Positions 1-10,300 of a stretch of 14,733 bases of DNA are shown piece after piece. The notes under the pieces were generated by a model. The model had not been told where the DNA came from and searched no databases. It saw only the letters and a program-made list of their open reading frames with translations. A program made the position numbers and the translations under genes. The first letter of the stretch is position 1. The number at the start of each line of letters is the position of its first letter. The stretch lies in NCBI GenBank assembly GCA_934643455.1, contig CAKUBV010000013.1, positions 1 through 14,733 of the forward strand, written 5' to 3'. Source of the DNA: Candidatus Proelusimicrobium excrementi (GTDB lineage Bacteria > Elusimicrobiota > Elusimicrobia > Elusimicrobiales > Elusimicrobiaceae).

Positions 1-92
1 GCGGCCGTTAACGTCGTCTTGCCGTGGTCTACGTGACCAATCGTTCCGACGTTCACGTGCGGCTTGCTTCTTGAAAATTTTTCTTTAGCCAT
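1..92 (-). CDS. tuf: Elongation factor Tu, N-terminal fragment (runs off the window)
   Basis: The reverse strand from the ATG at 92 reads MAKEKFSRSKPHVNVGTIGH, then VDHGKTTLTA, the canonical EF-Tu amino terminus. It includes the complete G1 phosphate-binding loop GHVDHGKT (residues 19-26). EF-Tu is the GTPase that brings aminoacyl-tRNA to the ribosomal A site. Only 30 codons are inside the window; the rest lies beyond base 1. A GGAG Shine-Dalgarno at 100-103 sits 7 nt before the start. It is the last visible gene of the operon, 61 nt after fusA, with a strong hairpin in that gap and no room for an obvious promoter, so it probably depends at least partly on read-through from fusA. Confidence 0.96.
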   Translation of the reverse strand, partial: MAKEKFSRSKPHVNVGTIGHVDHGKTTLTA

Positions 93-114
93 TTCTATTC
101 TCCGTGATAAGATA

Positions 115-144
115 AAGCCGCCCCTTATTTCTAAGGGGCGGCTT
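115..144 (-). terminator. 13-bp perfect hairpin between fusA and tuf
   Basis: Arms 115-127 and 132-144 are perfectly complementary over 13 bp (core GCCGCCCC / GGGGCGGC) with a 4-nt loop. On the minus strand the stem starts 9 nt after the fusA stop and is followed by UAUCUUAUC, which has only a broken U run. It ends 11 nt before the tuf Shine-Dalgarno. The shape fits a partial terminator, an RNA processing site or a 3' stabiliser for fusA mRNA. A full terminator is unlikely, because tuf would then have no visible promoter. Confidence 0.65.
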
Positions 145-153
145 AAAGTTTAT

Positions 154-2253
154 TTATTTTGCCGCTGCGGCGGTTTTCTTTTCGATTATGCCTTTAGCGA
201 CGTTGGCGGGTACTTCTTCATAGTGGCTGGGCTCCATAGTAAAGGAGGCCCTGCCCTGTGAAAGTGAGCGTACCGTAGTGGCGTAGCCGAACATTTCTGA
301 AAGCGGAACTTGCGCTTTGATATATTTGGCATTGCCTCTTTCGCCCATTTCGCCGATTTTTGCACGGCGGGAGCTTAAATCGCCCATGATATCGCCCATG
401 TTGGCTTCCGGCGTAACGACTTCAACCTTCATGATAGGCTCCAAGAGGACGGGGGCTGCTTTTTTGGCGCCTTCCTTTAAACCCATTGAAGCGGCGATTT
501 TAAACGCCATTTCGGAAGAGTCTACCTCGTGGAATGAACCGTCGTATACGGCTACTTTTACGTCAACCAACGGATATCCGGCCAAAGCGCCGCTTTCCAA
601 AGCTTCGCGGCAGCCTTTTTCAACCGCGGGAATGTATTCGCGCGGGATGCGGCCTTGGGTAATTTCGTTTACGAACTCAAACCCTTTGCCGGCCGGCTGG
701 GGTTCAAGCCTCAAGAATACGTGACCGTACTGACCTTTACCGCCGGACTGTCTGATAAACTTGCTTTCCTGCTGGACAGTCTTGGTAATGGTTTCCCTGT
801 AAGCTACCTGAGGCGCACCTACATTGGCCTGTACGTTGAATTCGCGTTTCATGCGGTCAACGATAATATCCAAGTGAAGTTCGCCCATACCGGAAATAAC
901 CGTCTGGCCGGTTTCTTCGTCGGTGCGGACGCGGAAAGTCTGGTCTTCTTCAGCGAGTTTGGCCAAAGCCGTGGACATTTTGTCGGAATCGTCTTTGGAT
1001 TTAGGCTCTACCGCGATGGAGATTACAGGCTCCGGGAAAGTAATGCTTTCAAGCACTATCGGATGATCCGGGGAGCAGAAAGTCTGCCCGACAGAAGCAT
1101 TTTTCAAAGCCACGGTGGCGGCGATGTCGCCAGCTCTTAAGGATTTTACTTCTTCCCTCTTATTGGCGTGCAAGCGCATAATACGCCCGACCCTTTCCTG
1201 AGCGTTCTTGGAAGGGAACAGAACCGTATCGCCGGCGTCGAGTTTGCCGGAGTATATTCTGAAGAATGAGAGTTTACCGACATAAGGGTCCGTCTGAATT
1301 TTGAAGAGTAAAGCGCAGAACGGATCTTTATCAGAATGGGTTCTTATTTCTTCCTCGCCCGTATCGGGGTTGGTACCTTTTACCGGGGGAATATCCATAG
1401 GAGAAGGCAGATAATAGCAAACCGCATCAAGCAAAGGCTGTACGCCTTTGTTCTTGTAAGAAGAACCGCAAATTACCGGGAAGAATTTACCGGTTAAGGT
1501 GCCTCTTCTGATTGCGGCGCGGATTTCGTCCACGCTGAAATTGGTTTCGCCGTTTAAGTAGCGTTCCATGATGGAATCGTCGAAATCGGCGATTTTTTCA
1601 AGCATGTGCGCCCTTGCGGCTTCGGCTTCTTCTTTAAGATCGGCGGGGATTTCTTCCTCGTGGAAAGCCGCGCCGGTATGATCGCCTTCCCAAACGATGG
1701 CTTTCATGGTGATAATATCCACCACGCCGTTAAATTCCGATTCGGCCCCTATGGGGATTTGTATCGGGCAGGCGTTTCCGCCGAGTTTGTCTACAATGGA
1801 TTGGGCGGAGCGTTTGAAGTTCGCGCCGATCCTGTCCATTTTATTGATATAAGCTATTCTCGGTACGCCGTATTTATCGGCCTGACGCCATACGGTTTCG
1901 GACTGAGGTTCAACCCCCTGTACACCGTCGAAGCAGCAGACTGCGCCGTCAAGTACGCGCAAAGAGCGTTCCACTTCGGCCGTGAAGTCCACGTGTCCCG
2001 GAGTGTCGATGATGTTGAACTGGCAATCACGCCATTTGCAGTACACGGCCGCGGACGTAATGGTAATGCCACGTTCCCTTTCCTGCTCCATCCAGTCGGT
2101 TACCGAAGCACCGTCGTGCGTTTCGCCGATTTTGTGAGTGCGTCCCGTATAAAAAAGAATACGTTCCGTAGTGGTGGTCTTACCGGCGTCGATGTGAGCG
2201 ATAATACCGATATTTCTTATTTTCTCCAAAGGAAATACATTGTTATCTGCCAT
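154..2253 (-). CDS. fusA: Elongation factor G
   Basis: This 699-residue protein is full length for bacterial EF-G, the GTPase that drives translocation of tRNA and mRNA and, with ribosome recycling factor, splits ribosomes. The G domain has G1 AHIDAGKT (residues 19-26), the switch I motif RGITITS (61-67), G3 DTPGH (83-87) and G4 NKMD (137-140). The rest continues without a break through domains II-V, ending in an Ala/Lys-rich tail. An AGGA at 2262-2265 lies 8 nt before the ATG. It starts 14 nt after the rpsG stop, so it is translated from the same mRNA as S12 and S7. The sequence looks like the main housekeeping EF-G; no tetracycline-resistance-type features were noticed. Confidence 0.98.
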   Translation of the reverse strand: MADNNVFPLEKIRNIGIIAHIDAGKTTTTERILFYTGRTHKIGETHDGASVTDWMEQERERGITITSAAVYCKWRDCQFNIIDTPGHVDFTAEVERSLRVLDGAVCCFDGVQGVEPQSETVWRQADKYGVPRIAYINKMDRIGANFKRSAQSIVDKLGGNACPIQIPIGAESEFNGVVDIITMKAIVWEGDHTGAAFHEEEIPADLKEEAEAARAHMLEKIADFDDSIMERYLNGETNFSVDEIRAAIRRGTLTGKFFPVICGSSYKNKGVQPLLDAVCYYLPSPMDIPPVKGTNPDTGEEEIRTHSDKDPFCALLFKIQTDPYVGKLSFFRIYSGKLDAGDTVLFPSKNAQERVGRIMRLHANKREEVKSLRAGDIAATVALKNASVGQTFCSPDHPIVLESITFPEPVISIAVEPKSKDDSDKMSTALAKLAEEDQTFRVRTDEETGQTVISGMGELHLDIIVDRMKREFNVQANVGAPQVAYRETITKTVQQESKFIRQSGGKGQYGHVFLRLEPQPAGKGFEFVNEITQGRIPREYIPAVEKGCREALESGALAGYPLVDVKVAVYDGSFHEVDSSEMAFKIAASMGLKEGAKKAAPVLLEPIMKVEVVTPEANMGDIMGDLSSRRAKIGEMGERGNAKYIKAQVPLSEMFGYATTVRSLSQGRASFTMEPSHYEEVPANVAKGIIEKKTAAAAK

Positions 2254-2267
2254 TTATCTATTCCTGC

Positions 2268-2747
2268 TTACCATTTAAAGTGAGCAAAAGCTCTGTTGGC
2301 TTCGGCCATTTTGTGAGTATCTTCTCTCTTTTTGAAAGCCGAACCTTCTTTTTTGGAACCCAAGAGGATTTCTTCGGCCAATTTTTCGGCCATGGGTCTG
2401 CCCTTCCTGGACTGGGCCGCGGCGAGCAGCCATCTCATCGCTACGGAAGTGCTCCTGATAGGTTTTACTTCTACGGGGACCTGATAAGTCGCGCCGCCGA
2501 CGCGCCTTGCTTTTACTTCTAAAAGCGGGCGGACGTTTTCAATGCAAGTGTTGAAAACTTCAAGCGGATCGGATTTGGTCTTTTCTTTTATAATGTCCAT
2601 AGCTTTGAAGACGAGCTTCTCCGCGGTGGATCTTTTGCCCTCAAAATTAATTTTATTGATGAACCTTGACATAAGTACGGAATTGTACTTGTAATCGGCC
2701 GGGGGCAACGGCCTTCTGTCTCTGGGTCTTAAACCTTTTCTCGGCAT
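2268..2747 (-). CDS. rpsG: Small ribosomal subunit protein S7
   Basis: The 159-residue protein matches S7, the primary assembly protein of the 30S head, which binds the 3' major domain of 16S rRNA and lines the E-site tRNA. Recognisable blocks are the basic amino terminus MPRKG, the signature RRVGGATYQVPVEV (residues 81-94), and the carboxyl end MAEANRAFAHFKW. Length is a few residues above the usual 155-156, the surplus being in the basic N-terminal arm (RPRDRRPLPPADYK). GGAG at 2759-2762 overlaps the rpsL TAG stop and lies 11 nt before the start; the rpsL-rpsG gap is 14 nt. In E. coli S7 is the autoregulator of the str operon; no equivalent rpsL-rpsG structure fits in a gap this short, so that control is not visible here. 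Confidence 0.97.
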   Translation of the reverse strand: MPRKGLRPRDRRPLPPADYKYNSVLMSRFINKINFEGKRSTAEKLVFKAMDIIKEKTKSDPLEVFNTCIENVRPLLEVKARRVGGATYQVPVEVKPIRSTSVAMRWLLAAAQSRKGRPMAEKLAEEILLGSKKEGSAFKKREDTHKMAEANRAFAHFKW

Positions 2748-2761
2748 ATTAAGTCAATCTC

Positions 2762-3142
<381 letters not shown>

Positions 3143-3145
3143 TAT

Positions 3146-6100
3146 TTAATTCTCTCCTATTTCTTTTTTGCTTTTCTCTTCAAATTCTTTAGTGATTTCT
3201 TTTGCTGATATACCGGTACCGGCGGGTATCAGATGGCCTACGATTACGTTCTCTTTGAGGCCTTCAAGGCGGTCAACCTGCCCTTTAATGGCGGCGTCCG
3301 TCAAAACCTTTGTGGTTTCCTGGAAGCTTGCCGCTGAAATAAAGGACTCGCTTGCGAGTGAAGCTTTACTGATACCCAAGAGTATGGTTTCAGCTTGGGC
3401 TTCTCTCTTGCCTTGCGCTTTAACGCGTCTGTTTTCCCTGTCAAATACCGCTTTGTTGACGATCTCGCCTTTAAGGAAGGCGGTATCCCCCGCGTCTTGT
3501 ATACGGACATTGCTTAACATCTGCCTTACGATAACTTCAATGTGTTTATCATTGATTGTTACGCCCTGCAAACGGTAAACTTCCTGTATAGCGTTGAGCA
3601 GGAATTCCTGCACTTCTTTAATACCCTTTACGCGCAGCACGTCGTGAGGGTCAATGGCGCCGTCTGTCAAAGCTTCGCCTACAGCGACATTATCGCCTTC
3701 GTAAACAACCAAGTGCTTACCCTGCGGTATGCTGTAATGCTCTTCTTTGTTAATTTCATCATTCCTGAGGACTACCTCTATTAGCCCTTTCGGAGATGTT
3801 TCCAGCCTTATCACACCTGAAAATTCTGCTATTATGGCAGGGTTCTTGGGGCGGCGGGCTTCAAAAAGCTCCGCGATTCTGGGCAGACCGCCGGTAATAT
3901 CTTTGGTGCTGCCCGCTTCCCTGGCGATTTTCGCCAAGACGTCACCCGCCAAAACTTCCTCGCCGGATTCCACAAGCAAGATAGTGTCGATAGGCAAAGG
4001 ATAAGTAAACTTGTCTTTTTTGCCTTCGATAATTACGCGCGGGTTTTTTCTGCCCACTTTGCTTGCGGTAATCTTGCGCTCAATAATACCGGTAACTTTG
4101 TTTCTCTCTTCCTGCAGAGTCATACCTTCCTGTATGTCCACAAGTTTGATTACGCCGTCGGTTTCGGCGAGCACCGGCAAGGAGTGCGGATCCCACTCTG
4201 CCATTACAGTATCTTTGGTCACCTTGGATTTATCATCAATGTAAACCCTGGCGCCGTACTGTAATTTATATTCATATATTTTACCATTTTCCGCCTCTAC
4301 AAATATAGAGCCGTTTCTGGAAATACAGATTTTATTGTCAAATCTGTCGGTAATAATCTTGACGTCTTTAAATACGGCTTTGCCGTTGGCTTCCGCCACA
4401 GCCTGAGAGCGGCTGAGTACACGGGAAGCCGCACCGCCGATGTGGAACGTCCTCAAAGTAAGCTGGGTACCAGGTTCGCCGATGGACTGGGCGGCTATAA
4501 TGCCGACCGTATCGCCCTTTCTGGCCAAAGTGCCGGTAGCCAAGCTGTTGCCGTAGCATTTCGCGCAAATTCCGAAAGGCGCGGCGCAGGTAAGTACGGA
4601 GCGGACCCTTACGGATTCAACGCCGTATTTCTTAATTGCGGAGGCTTGTTCCGGGTTGATAATGTCGCCTTTTTTAATAATGGTAACGTCTTTGTCGCCG
4701 TCTTTGACGATGACGTCTTCCAAGGCGCAGCGGCCTAAAGCTCTTTCCTCAAGGGGTTCTATAACCTCTTCGCCGGACATCAAAGATTTCAAAAGTACGC
4801 CGTCGGAGGTGCCGCAGTCGTCCTGCGTTACCACCAAGTTATGGCCCACGTCAACCAAACGTCTGGTAAGATAACCGGCGTCGGCTGTTTTCAAAGCCGT
4901 ATCGGACAAACCTTTACGACCGCCGTGAGTTGAAATAAAGTATTCCAAGACCGAAAGACCTTCCCTGAAGTTCGCCGTAATAGGGGATTCGATAATTTCG
5001 CCCTGGCCGCCGGTAAGCTTCTTTTGCGGTTTGGCCATCAAACCCCTCATACCGGCCAATTGGCGGACTTGCTGTCTGGAACCCCTCGCGCCGGAGTTCG
5101 CCATTAAATAAACGGAGTTGAATTTCTGTCCGCCTTCTTTGACGGGCTGCTTTTCAACGCTGCTCATTTCTTTAAACAGTTCTTCGGCGACTTCGTCGGT
5201 AACTTTCATCCAGATATCGATTACTTTGTTATACCTTTCGCCTTCGGTGATGATACCTTGTTCGGCCTGTTTCTGAATGGCTTTTACCTGTTTTTTGGCT
5301 TCGGCCACGCGTTTTTCTTTGGCCTCGGGGACTATCATGTCCGCGATGGAAATGGACAAGCCGGATTTTGTGGCGTATTTATAGCCGGTATCCATGATTC
5401 TGTCCAAAAGCTGTACGGTTTCGTATTTGCCGTACTTAGGATTTTTATAGCATTCGCTGACGATAGCGGCGAGTTCTTTCTTGCCGATGTCGCGGTTTTC
5501 GAACTTCCAGCCTTTGGGAAGTATTCTGTTAAAAAGTATACGGCCGACGGAAGTAAAGTTTTTCCATTTGGAAACGTCTTTGCCTTCATCGGAAACACCC
5601 GTAACGGTGGCGATTTTTATCTTTGCGTGCAAAGATATTTTGCCGTATTCATAAGCGATGACGGCCTCTTCGCCGTCGGCGAATACGGAACCTTCGCCTT
5701 TGTCGCCGTCTTTGATTTTGGTCATGAAGTTAATACCCAAAACCATATCGTGAGAAGGCGCCGCAATAGGCCTGCCGGAAGCCGGGGATAAAATGTTATT
5801 CGTCGCAAGCATAAGCGTGCGGGCTTCAATTTGAGCCTCAAGCGTAAGCGGGACGTGTACGGCCATTTGGTCACCGTCGAAGTCAGCGTTGAAAGCGGCG
5901 CAGGTTAAAGGATGAAGCTGTATGGCTTTACCTTCAATAAGCACCGGTTCAAAAGCTTGTATACCCAATCTGTGAAGCGTAGGAGCGCGGTTTAAAAGCA
6001 CCGGGTGATTTTTGGTTACTTTTTCCAAAATATCCCAAATTTCCGGGCGGACGCGTTCCAACATTTTCTTGGCGGCTTTAAGGGTAATGCCGTCCTTTTT

Positions 6101-7294
6101 CATAAGTTCGCCTATGATAAAAGGTTTAAAGAGTTCCAAAGCCATAAGCTTCGGCAAACCGCACTGATGTAATTTAAGGTTCGGACCTACGACGATTACG
6201 GAACGGCCGGAATAGTCGACGCGTTTACCCAAAAGGTTTTGGCGGAAACGTCCGTGTTTACCTTTGATAACGTCGGAAAGGGATTTAAGCGGCCTGCCGC
6301 CCGCACCCAAAAACACCTTGCCGCGCGCGCCGTTTTCAATCAAAGCGTCAACAGCTTCCTGCAAGAGGCGTTTTTCATTGTAAATCATTACTTCCGGCGC
6401 CCTTAAGGATTCAATGTGTTTTAAGCGGTTGTTTCTGTTGATGATTCTTCTGTATAAATCGTTCAAGTCCGAAGCCGCAAATCTGCCGCCGTCGAGCGGA
6501 ACCAAAGGCCTCAAATCCGGCGGAATTACCGGCAGGACGGACATAATCATCCACTCGGGCCTGTTGCCGCTTTCTTTGAACTCTTCCATCGTTTTGATGC
6601 GGCGGATCAATTTGCTTCTTTCAAGTTCGCTCTGCGTTTCTTTAAGTTCCAAATGCAAAGCGGGGATTTCTTTGTCAAAATCAATTCCGGCCAAAAGTTC
6701 TTTTATGGCGGGCGCGCCGATGCCTACTTTAAGGCGTGCGCCGTGTTTCTTTCTGGCTTCGCGGACTTGACCGTCGGTCAAAAGATCGCCTTTTTTGAAG
6801 TCGGTCCTGCCGGTTACGGAGTCAATCGTATCTTCCAGCACGACATAGCTGGCATAGTATACGATACGCTCCAAATCGGAGGTTTTCATATCCAAAAGGA
6901 TACCGATTCTGGAAGGAGTCTTCCTTAAAAACCAAACATGCGCGACGGGAACGGCAAGCTCGATATGGCCCATTCTTTCGCGGCGGACTTTGGCTTCGGT
7001 TATTTCGACGCCGCAGCGGTCGCAGCACATACCTTTGAATTTTACCCAGCGGTATTTTCCGCAGGAGCATTCATAGTCTTTAGTAGGGCCGAAAATGCGT
7101 TCGCAGAATAAGCCGTCCCGTTCCGGTTTTAAAGTCCTGTAATTGATAGTTTCCGGTTTTTTAACCTCGCCGCTCGACCAGGATAAAATCTGCTCGGGGC
7201 TGGCAATACCTAACTTGATAGCGTCGAAATCAAAAAAGTTGAGTTCGCCTAATTTCTTTGTTTTTTTTGTGTTATTATTTGATACATCAAACAT
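3146..7294 (-). CDS. rpoC: DNA-directed RNA polymerase subunit beta'
   Basis: This 1382-residue protein is a complete, single-chain beta'. The first zinc site is C76, C78, C91, C94 (an extra Cys90 sits beside it). The catalytic magnesium loop NADFDGD is at 469-475. The second zinc site is C827, C903, C910, C913. The segment PITANFREGLSVLEYFISTHGG region (about 771-815) leads through the bridge helix area. The trigger-loop halves lie around GEPGTQLTLRTFHIGGAASR (939-958) and STKDITGGLPR (1129-1139), separated by about 170 residues that resemble the SI3 insertion of E. coli. The carboxyl end ENVIVGHLIPAGTG is typical. It starts 12 nt after rpoB with GGAG at 7302-7305, and its own end carries the rpsL ribosome binding site. 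Confidence 0.99.
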   Translation of the reverse strand: MFDVSNNNTKKTKKLGELNFFDFDAIKLGIASPEQILSWSSGEVKKPETINYRTLKPERDGLFCERIFGPTKDYECSCGKYRWVKFKGMCCDRCGVEITEAKVRRERMGHIELAVPVAHVWFLRKTPSRIGILLDMKTSDLERIVYYASYVVLEDTIDSVTGRTDFKKGDLLTDGQVREARKKHGARLKVGIGAPAIKELLAGIDFDKEIPALHLELKETQSELERSKLIRRIKTMEEFKESGNRPEWMIMSVLPVIPPDLRPLVPLDGGRFAASDLNDLYRRIINRNNRLKHIESLRAPEVMIYNEKRLLQEAVDALIENGARGKVFLGAGGRPLKSLSDVIKGKHGRFRQNLLGKRVDYSGRSVIVVGPNLKLHQCGLPKLMALELFKPFIIGELMKKDGITLKAAKKMLERVRPEIWDILEKVTKNHPVLLNRAPTLHRLGIQAFEPVLIEGKAIQLHPLTCAAFNADFDGDQMAVHVPLTLEAQIEARTLMLATNNILSPASGRPIAAPSHDMVLGINFMTKIKDGDKGEGSVFADGEEAVIAYEYGKISLHAKIKIATVTGVSDEGKDVSKWKNFTSVGRILFNRILPKGWKFENRDIGKKELAAIVSECYKNPKYGKYETVQLLDRIMDTGYKYATKSGLSISIADMIVPEAKEKRVAEAKKQVKAIQKQAEQGIITEGERYNKVIDIWMKVTDEVAEELFKEMSSVEKQPVKEGGQKFNSVYLMANSGARGSRQQVRQLAGMRGLMAKPQKKLTGGQGEIIESPITANFREGLSVLEYFISTHGGRKGLSDTALKTADAGYLTRRLVDVGHNLVVTQDDCGTSDGVLLKSLMSGEEVIEPLEERALGRCALEDVIVKDGDKDVTIIKKGDIINPEQASAIKKYGVESVRVRSVLTCAAPFGICAKCYGNSLATGTLARKGDTVGIIAAQSIGEPGTQLTLRTFHIGGAASRVLSRSQAVAEANGKAVFKDVKIITDRFDNKICISRNGSIFVEAENGKIYEYKLQYGARVYIDDKSKVTKDTVMAEWDPHSLPVLAETDGVIKLVDIQEGMTLQEERNKVTGIIERKITASKVGRKNPRVIIEGKKDKFTYPLPIDTILLVESGEEVLAGDVLAKIAREAGSTKDITGGLPRIAELFEARRPKNPAIIAEFSGVIRLETSPKGLIEVVLRNDEINKEEHYSIPQGKHLVVYEGDNVAVGEALTDGAIDPHDVLRVKGIKEVQEFLLNAIQEVYRLQGVTINDKHIEVIVRQMLSNVRIQDAGDTAFLKGEIVNKAVFDRENRRVKAQGKREAQAETILLGISKASLASESFISAASFQETTKVLTDAAIKGQVDRLEGLKENVIVGHLIPAGTGISAKEITKEFEEKSKKEIGEN
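3154..3157 (-). promoter_or_regulatory. rpsL ribosome binding site embedded in the rpoC 3' end
   Basis: GGAG reads within the last sense codons of rpoC (GGA GAG AAT, then TAA), 11 nt before the rpsL ATG. The ribosome finishing beta' therefore passes over and occupies the S12 start signal, which points to translational coupling across the junction of the polymerase and str gene sets. Confidence 0.8.
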
Positions 7295-7306
7295 TTTATC
7301 TCTCCA

Positions 7307-10300
7307 CTATTTAGCAGCTGCTTCTTCTTTTTTGGCGTCTTCGGTTTTTTGCTCTTCTTCCGTATGTTCTTTAAGCAATTCCACGCTTACGCCCAATGCC
7401 TGAAGTTCTTTTACAAGCACTTTAAACGATTCCGGAACGCCCGGTTGGCTGGGCAGCTCGCCTTTTACTATGGATTCGTACATTTTGGTTCTGCCGACGA
7501 AATCGTCCGATTTGACGGTTAAAAATTCCTGCAAGGTGTAAGTGGCGCCGTAGCCTTCAATGGCCCAGACTTCCATTTCACCGAATCTCTGTCCGCCGAA
7601 CTGCGCTTTACCGCCCAAAGGCTGCCTGGTTATCAAGCTGTAAGGACCGGTTGACCTTGAGTGAACCTTATCTTCAACCAAGTGAATAAGCTTCATGATA
7701 TACATATAACCGATAGTTACTTTTTCGGCAAAAGGCTCGCCGGTTCTGCCGTCGTAAAGAGTAATGCGGCAGTAATCGTCGGGGAGGTATTTCTCCAGTA
7801 CGCCTTTGGCTCTTAAAGCGTCTTTGGCTTTGCGGACCTGTTCTTTTACTTCTTCTTCGGTCGGGCCGTCAAATACCGGCGTAGCGGTATTGATGTTTAA
7901 GTGATGAGCCGCCCAGCCTAACATCGTTTCAAAAAGCTGGCCGACGTTCATCCTTGACGGAATACCCAACGGGGACAAAACTACGTCAAGCGGAGTGCCG
8001 TCCGGCAGGAAAGGCATATCTTCTTCCGGCAGGATTCTGGCTACAACGCCTTTGTTACCGTGGCGGCCGGAAAGTTTATCGCCCACCTGTACTTTGCGTT
8101 TGGAGGCTATGAAAACTTTTACCGACTTGTTTACCGTAACCGGCAATTCATCGCCTTTGGAGGAGAAGTCTTTTTCCCTTTCATAATGCTCAAGCAAGCG
8201 TTTTTCAAGCAGCTTGTAAAGATTGAGCATTGACTCTTCCGCTTTTTTCAAATTGGCGCCTTTTACCGTATTTCTTACATACTCAAGGGCGCGGGCTTTT
8301 TGCTCTTTCAAAGTTTCCAAATTATGCCGCATTTCGGCGTCGAGAGCTTTAAGCTTGGCTTTTTCTTCGGCTTTGGATAATTTTTCCTTGCGGACAAAAA
8401 CCCTTGTGCCGATTACTTTGCCGGTAGTGCCGGGAGGAACCCTCAAGGACGCGTCGACGACATCATCGGCTTTCTTGCCGAAGATTACCTTCAAAAGTCT
8501 TTCTTCCGGGGTGAGCTGCTGCTCGCCTTTCGGGGTTACTTTGCCGACCAAAATATCGCCGGGGCCCACGACCGTTGACGGAATGATTATGCCGTCTTCG
8601 TCCAAGTGGGACAGAGCTTCCGTACCGATGTTCGGTATGTCGCGGGTAATTTCTTCCGCGCCGAGTTTGGTGTTTCTTGCGTCGGTGGAAAACTCATGCA
8701 AGTGTATGGAAGTTAAAATATCTTCCTTCACAAGCCTGCTGGAAATCAAAATAGCGTCTTCGTAGTTGTAACCTTCCCAGCTCATAAAGCCTACAAGAAG
8801 GTTGCGGCCCAAAGCCAAAATACCGTCATCCATTGAAGGACCGTCTACAAGCACTTGTCCTTTTACCACGGTGTCGCCGGCTTTTACAAGCGGTTTGTGG
8901 TTGACGCAGGTGTCTTGGTTGGAACGTTTATATTTGGTAAGTTCGTAAATTTCGGTTTTGCCGCCTTTTGCGGGTTCAACGGCGATAATATCGGCCGAAG
9001 CAAAAATTACTTTACCGTCCTGTTTGGCCACCATGGAGGAACCGGAATCCCTTGCCACCGCGGCTTCAATGCCGGTGCCGACCAGCGGGGCTTCCGCTTT
9101 AAGCAAAGGCACGCCTTGGCGCTGCATGTTACAGCCCATCAAGGCACGGTTTGCGTCGTCGTGCTCAAGGAAAGGTATCAAAGCGGCTGAAACGCTGATT
9201 ACCTGCAAAGGCGAAATATCCATATAATCAACTTCGCCCGGGGCGACCAAAGGATAATCGGAGCGAACGCGGCAAGCCACCTGCTCCGCCATTAATTTGC
9301 CGTCCGCGCCCAAAGGCGTATTGGACTGGGCAACCATATAATCGTCTTCAATATCGGCCGTAAGATAATCAATCTTATCCGTAGCTTTGCCGTTTTCGAC
9401 TTTTCTGAACGGAGATTCCAAAAGGCCGTATTTGTTTACTTTGGAATAGCAAGCTAAAGAGGTTATCAAACCGATGTTCGGACCTTCAGGCGTTTCAATA
9501 GGGCAGAGCCTGCCGTAATGAGTATGGTGAACGTCGCGGACTTCAAAGCCGGCGCGTTTTCTGTTAAGACCGCCGGGACCCAAGGCTGAAAGTCTGCGTT
9601 TATGGGTAAGTTCGGAAAGCGGGTTGATCTGATCCATAAACTGGGAAAGCTGGGAGGTTCCGAAGAACTTCCTTATGATACCGGCAACCGGCTGAGCGTT
9701 TACCAAAGAGCGCGGAGTCGGCTTCTGGGTGGAAGCTTCCTTGTTCATTTTGTCCCTGGCGGTTTTAGCCATTTGGGAAAGGCCGACGCGGATTTGGTTT
9801 TCCAAAAGTTCGCCGATGCCGCGTACGCGTCTGTTGCCCAAGTGGTCAATATCGTCAAGTTTAAAATCTATAGAGGAACCGTATCTTTCGGCGATATATT
9901 CTTCGCCGGCGTTTAACGCTAAAAGATATTGCAATGTTACAATGATATCTTCCGGCGCGAGGGTTCTTCTCTTATCCGACGGGCGGGCGAACTTCTTAAA
10001 AGAAGCTTTGCCAAGCATATCAAAGAACGGCGCAAACTTCTTGTTGATTTTGAAGCGGCCCACATAGCTTAAGTCATAGCGTTTATTGTTGTTGAAGATA
10101 AGGCTGTCCAAAAATTGTTCGGCCTGTTCTTTAACGATAAAATCCTGCCCTCTTAAGCGTTTATAAATTTCGAACTGGGCTTCCTGAGCGGTTTTGGCTT
10201 CTTCTTTTTTAGCTTCCAAAGTGGCCAAAATACCGGGGTTGTCCTGCCTTGGATTGCCGGAAAGGACTTTAATCTTTTTGACTTTCTTTTCAAGCAGAAC

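Noticed and set aside
1606..2283. Long plus-strand frame of 225 codons opposite fusA
   Set aside because: It is antisense to a fully conserved EF-G, has no recognisable domain, and is explained by codon bias of the opposite strand. The same holds for the other antisense frames, e.g. 5258-5791, 655-1140 and 8223-8765.
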